35,975 nt of DNA from an uncultured cyanobacterium. Its GTDB lineage: Bacteria > Cyanobacteriota > Cyanobacteriia > Thermostichales > Thermostichaceae. Location: NCBI GenBank assembly GCA_937944885.1, contig CALFBB010000026.1, positions 1-35,975 of the forward strand, written 5' to 3'. The position numbers were made by a program, and so were the translations under genes. The notes beneath the pieces are model-generated. The model was not told the DNA's origin and made no database searches. It saw only the letters and a list, made by a program, of their open reading frames with translations. Below are positions 34,282 through 35,975 of the stretch, in pieces; positions within the stretch are counted from its first letter, which is position 1, and each line of letters opens with the position of its first letter.

Positions 34282-35975
34282 ATGGGGCTCTTTTCCCTTT
34301 GCCTTTTTGGTAGTGCCTTTTGTCTGTTTTGGGGCCAGTTGCTGGTGGGCAAGTTGCTGCTGCCCGTTTGGGGGGGATCCCCGCTGGTGTGGAATACCTG
34401 CCTGGCCTTTTTTCAGGTGGTGCTGGGGTTGGGCTACCTGTGGGCGGATCGGGTGAAGCAGGGGTTTGCGCCAAGAGCCGGTGTGCTGATGCACGGGGCC
34501 TTACTGCTGGCGGGGTTGAGCCTGCTGCCTTTTCGCCTGGGCATTTCAGAGGGGATCCCGGTAGAGGTGCAGTCGCCGGTGCTGGCTTTGTGGGTTCAGC
34601 TCACCCTGGCGGTAGGGGGGCCAATGCTGGCCCTCTCGGCAACCACCCCTCTGCTGCAACACTGGTTTGCGCTGGGGGGCAGGGATCCTTCAAGGCGGGA
34701 TCCGTACTTCCTCTATGTAGCCAGCAATGCCGGCAGTTTGGCCGGGCTGTTGGCCTATCCGTTGCTGCTGGAGCCTGGTTTACCCCTCACCGGGCAAGCT
34801 TGTCTGTGGAAAGTCGCCTATGGGCTGGTGTCCGGGCTGGTGCTCCTCTGTGGGGCTGAAGTGCTACTGGGCCGGCGGTTTTCTGGGGCAAAATCTGCCC
34901 AACAGAAAGATGTTCTGGTCGGGGAACAGCCAGATCCGCAAGAGGCTGGGTCTGAGGAGCAAGTCAACGGCCGAAAGACCGGACAGGAAAAGCTTTGCAG
35001 AAACAAGCAAGGGGATCCCTGGCGTTGGGCGGCCCTGGCTTTTGTGCCCTCAGGGCTGTTGGTGGCGGTTACAACCCTCTTGACTACCGATGTGGGGGCG
35101 GTGCCGTTGCTGTGGACAATTCCGCTGGCCATCTATTTGATCACCTTCATGCTGGCCTTTGCCGGCTTCTCTCTCGATGGAGCGGGAGCAGGGGTAGCGG
35201 CCTTCTTAGTCTGTGGGGCGGTGGGGGTACAGGCGCTGGGCTGGGTACAGCCGTGGCTCTTGCTGCTGCCACTTCATTTAACAGCCTTTGGGTTGGTCTG
35301 CTGGGGGTGTCATAGCGAGTTGGCCGAATCCCGTCCGCCAGCAGAGGAATTGACCCGCTTTTATCTGGGGCTGGCCTTTGGCGGAGGATTGGGGGGAGTG
35401 TTTGCCGGCCTCTTGGCGGCGCAGGTGTTTGAGAATTTGCTGGAATATCCGCTGCTGCTGGCGTTGTCCCTGTGGGTAATGGGGGTGCGGGGCGGACAGT
35501 TGGGGCTCTGGCTGGGACTGGGGTTGATCTTGCCTCTATTGATGCTGGGCTTTCGGTTGCAGGCAGGGTTGCCTGTCGGAGCCGCGGTAGGCCTGGGGCT
35601 GGGGCTGGCTTGGCTGTGGATAATGACCGGCAAACCCAGATGGAAAACGGCAACCACCTGGGCTGCTATGACCTGTGGCATAGCTTTGCTATCGGGGCAA
35701 GCTTGGCTTCAACCCGGCTTAGAGGTTATTCACAGTGAGCGCAATGCCTTGGGGTTAAGCCGGATTGTAGAGTACCACAACCCAGTCGGGTCCTTCCGCA
35801 GCCTCTTGCATGGCACCACGCTGCACGGCAGCCAAAATTTGGATCCCGAAAAAGCCGCTGAACCGCTCACCTATTTTTCCCGTTCCGGGCCAGTGGGACA
35901 GGTTTTTGCCCAGTTTCGCCACCAAATTAGGGATCCCCATCCCGAGATTGCGGTGTTGGGACTGGGGATCGGTAC
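34282..35975 (+). CDS. Fused membrane/spermidine synthase-like protein, partial (3' end beyond window)
   Basis: An open frame runs from ATG 34282 to the window edge (564 codons). The N-terminal ~470 residues form about ten or more transmembrane helices, beginning with the family pattern LLPVWGGSPLVWNTCLAFFQ. YFLYVASNAGSLAGLLAYP follows, and TTDVGAVPLLWTIPLAIY marks the second helical block. A hydrophilic loop of about 50 residues (about 198-247) sits between the blocks. After the last helix come ERNALGLSRIVEY, LLHGTTLHGSQNL and PLTYFSRSGPVGQVF. The frame is cut within VLGLGIGT, the glycine motif of the methyltransferase-like Rossmann fold. These are the hallmarks of fused MFS/spermidine-synthase-like proteins. 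Their reaction is not established; polyamine synthesis should not be assumed. Confidence 0.9.
   Translation, partial: MGLFSLCLFGSAFCLFWGQLLVGKLLLPVWGGSPLVWNTCLAFFQVVLGLGYLWADRVKQGFAPRAGVLMHGALLLAGLSLLPFRLGISEGIPVEVQSPVLALWVQLTLAVGGPMLALSATTPLLQHWFALGGRDPSRRDPYFLYVASNAGSLAGLLAYPLLLEPGLPLTGQACLWKVAYGLVSGLVLLCGAEVLLGRRFSGAKSAQQKDVLVGEQPDPQEAGSEEQVNGRKTGQEKLCRNKQGDPWRWAALAFVPSGLLVAVTTLLTTDVGAVPLLWTIPLAIYLITFMLAFAGFSLDGAGAGVAAFLVCGAVGVQALGWVQPWLLLLPLHLTAFGLVCWGCHSELAESRPPAEELTRFYLGLAFGGGLGGVFAGLLAAQVFENLLEYPLLLALSLWVMGVRGGQLGLWLGLGLILPLLMLGFRLQAGLPVGAAVGLGLGLAWLWIMTGKPRWKTATTWAAMTCGIALLSGQAWLQPGLEVIHSERNALGLSRIVEYHNPVGSFRSLLHGTTLHGSQNLDPEKAAEPLTYFSRSGPVGQVFAQFRHQIRDPHPEIAVLGLGIG

Noticed and set aside
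1-35975. CRISPR array, prophage or plasmid replication region
   Set aside because: No regularly spaced repeats, phage structural genes or replication initiators are seen; the ParA gene has no ParB or iterons beside it.

Overview
The window looks like chromosomal DNA of a unicellular cyanobacterium, most likely one of the deep-branching thermophilic Synechococcus/Thermostichus types. The evidence is gene content: a bilin-binding (cyanobacteriochrome) sensor kinase, a CPP1-like J-domain protein, YggT/Ycf19, class II aldolase, GlgC, and an RNase E with an arginine-rich tail next to RNase HII. The species-level guess is inference. The palindrome GGGATCCC (core GGATCC) is strikingly over-represented, about 84 cores counted by eye. 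The usual cyanobacterial HIP1 octamer GCGATCGC was not seen.

Layout. 1-830: a decayed IS200/IS605-type tnpB running off the left edge. 956-3827: a ferredoxin/degenerate-cyclase fusion, divergent from a membrane-anchored TPR protein, then an alpha/beta hydrolase. 3938-9552 (minus): cytosine deaminase-like amidohydrolase, YggT, a glycine-zipper membrane protein, an ABC1/UbiB kinase and glgC. 9686-10926 (plus): a ParA-type ATPase overlapping a small coiled-coil protein. 11130-12320: ATP sulfurylase. 12437-12719: a frameshifted C-terminal remnant of a copper amine oxidase. 12899-16018: a large CBS-PAS-PAS-GAF-GAF histidine kinase whose first GAF domain has both cysteines of a DXCF-type cyanobacteriochrome.

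16157-18505 (minus): a geranylgeranyl-reductase-family flavoprotein and three small unknown proteins, two with paired cysteines. 18713-21193: pheT. 21498-29859 (minus): an RNA-metabolism/cell-wall run of PBP2/FtsI, a B12-binding radical SAM fusion protein, RNase E/G with a long leader, RNase HII and tRNA-Arg(CCG). 29981-33243 (minus): CPP1-like protein, cysteine desulfurase and class II fructose-bisphosphate aldolase. 33564-35975 (plus): a secreted unknown protein and the start of a fused membrane/spermidine-synthase-like protein cut by the right edge.

Most genes are housekeeping. The most promising leads are the dual-cysteine photoreceptor kinase, the ParA/coiled-coil pair (a possible cargo-positioning module), the ferredoxin joined to a cyclase domain that has lost its catalytic residues, the GGGATCCC palindrome system, and an unexplained two-stem inverted repeat at 21384-21460. 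All counts and alignments were made by eye.
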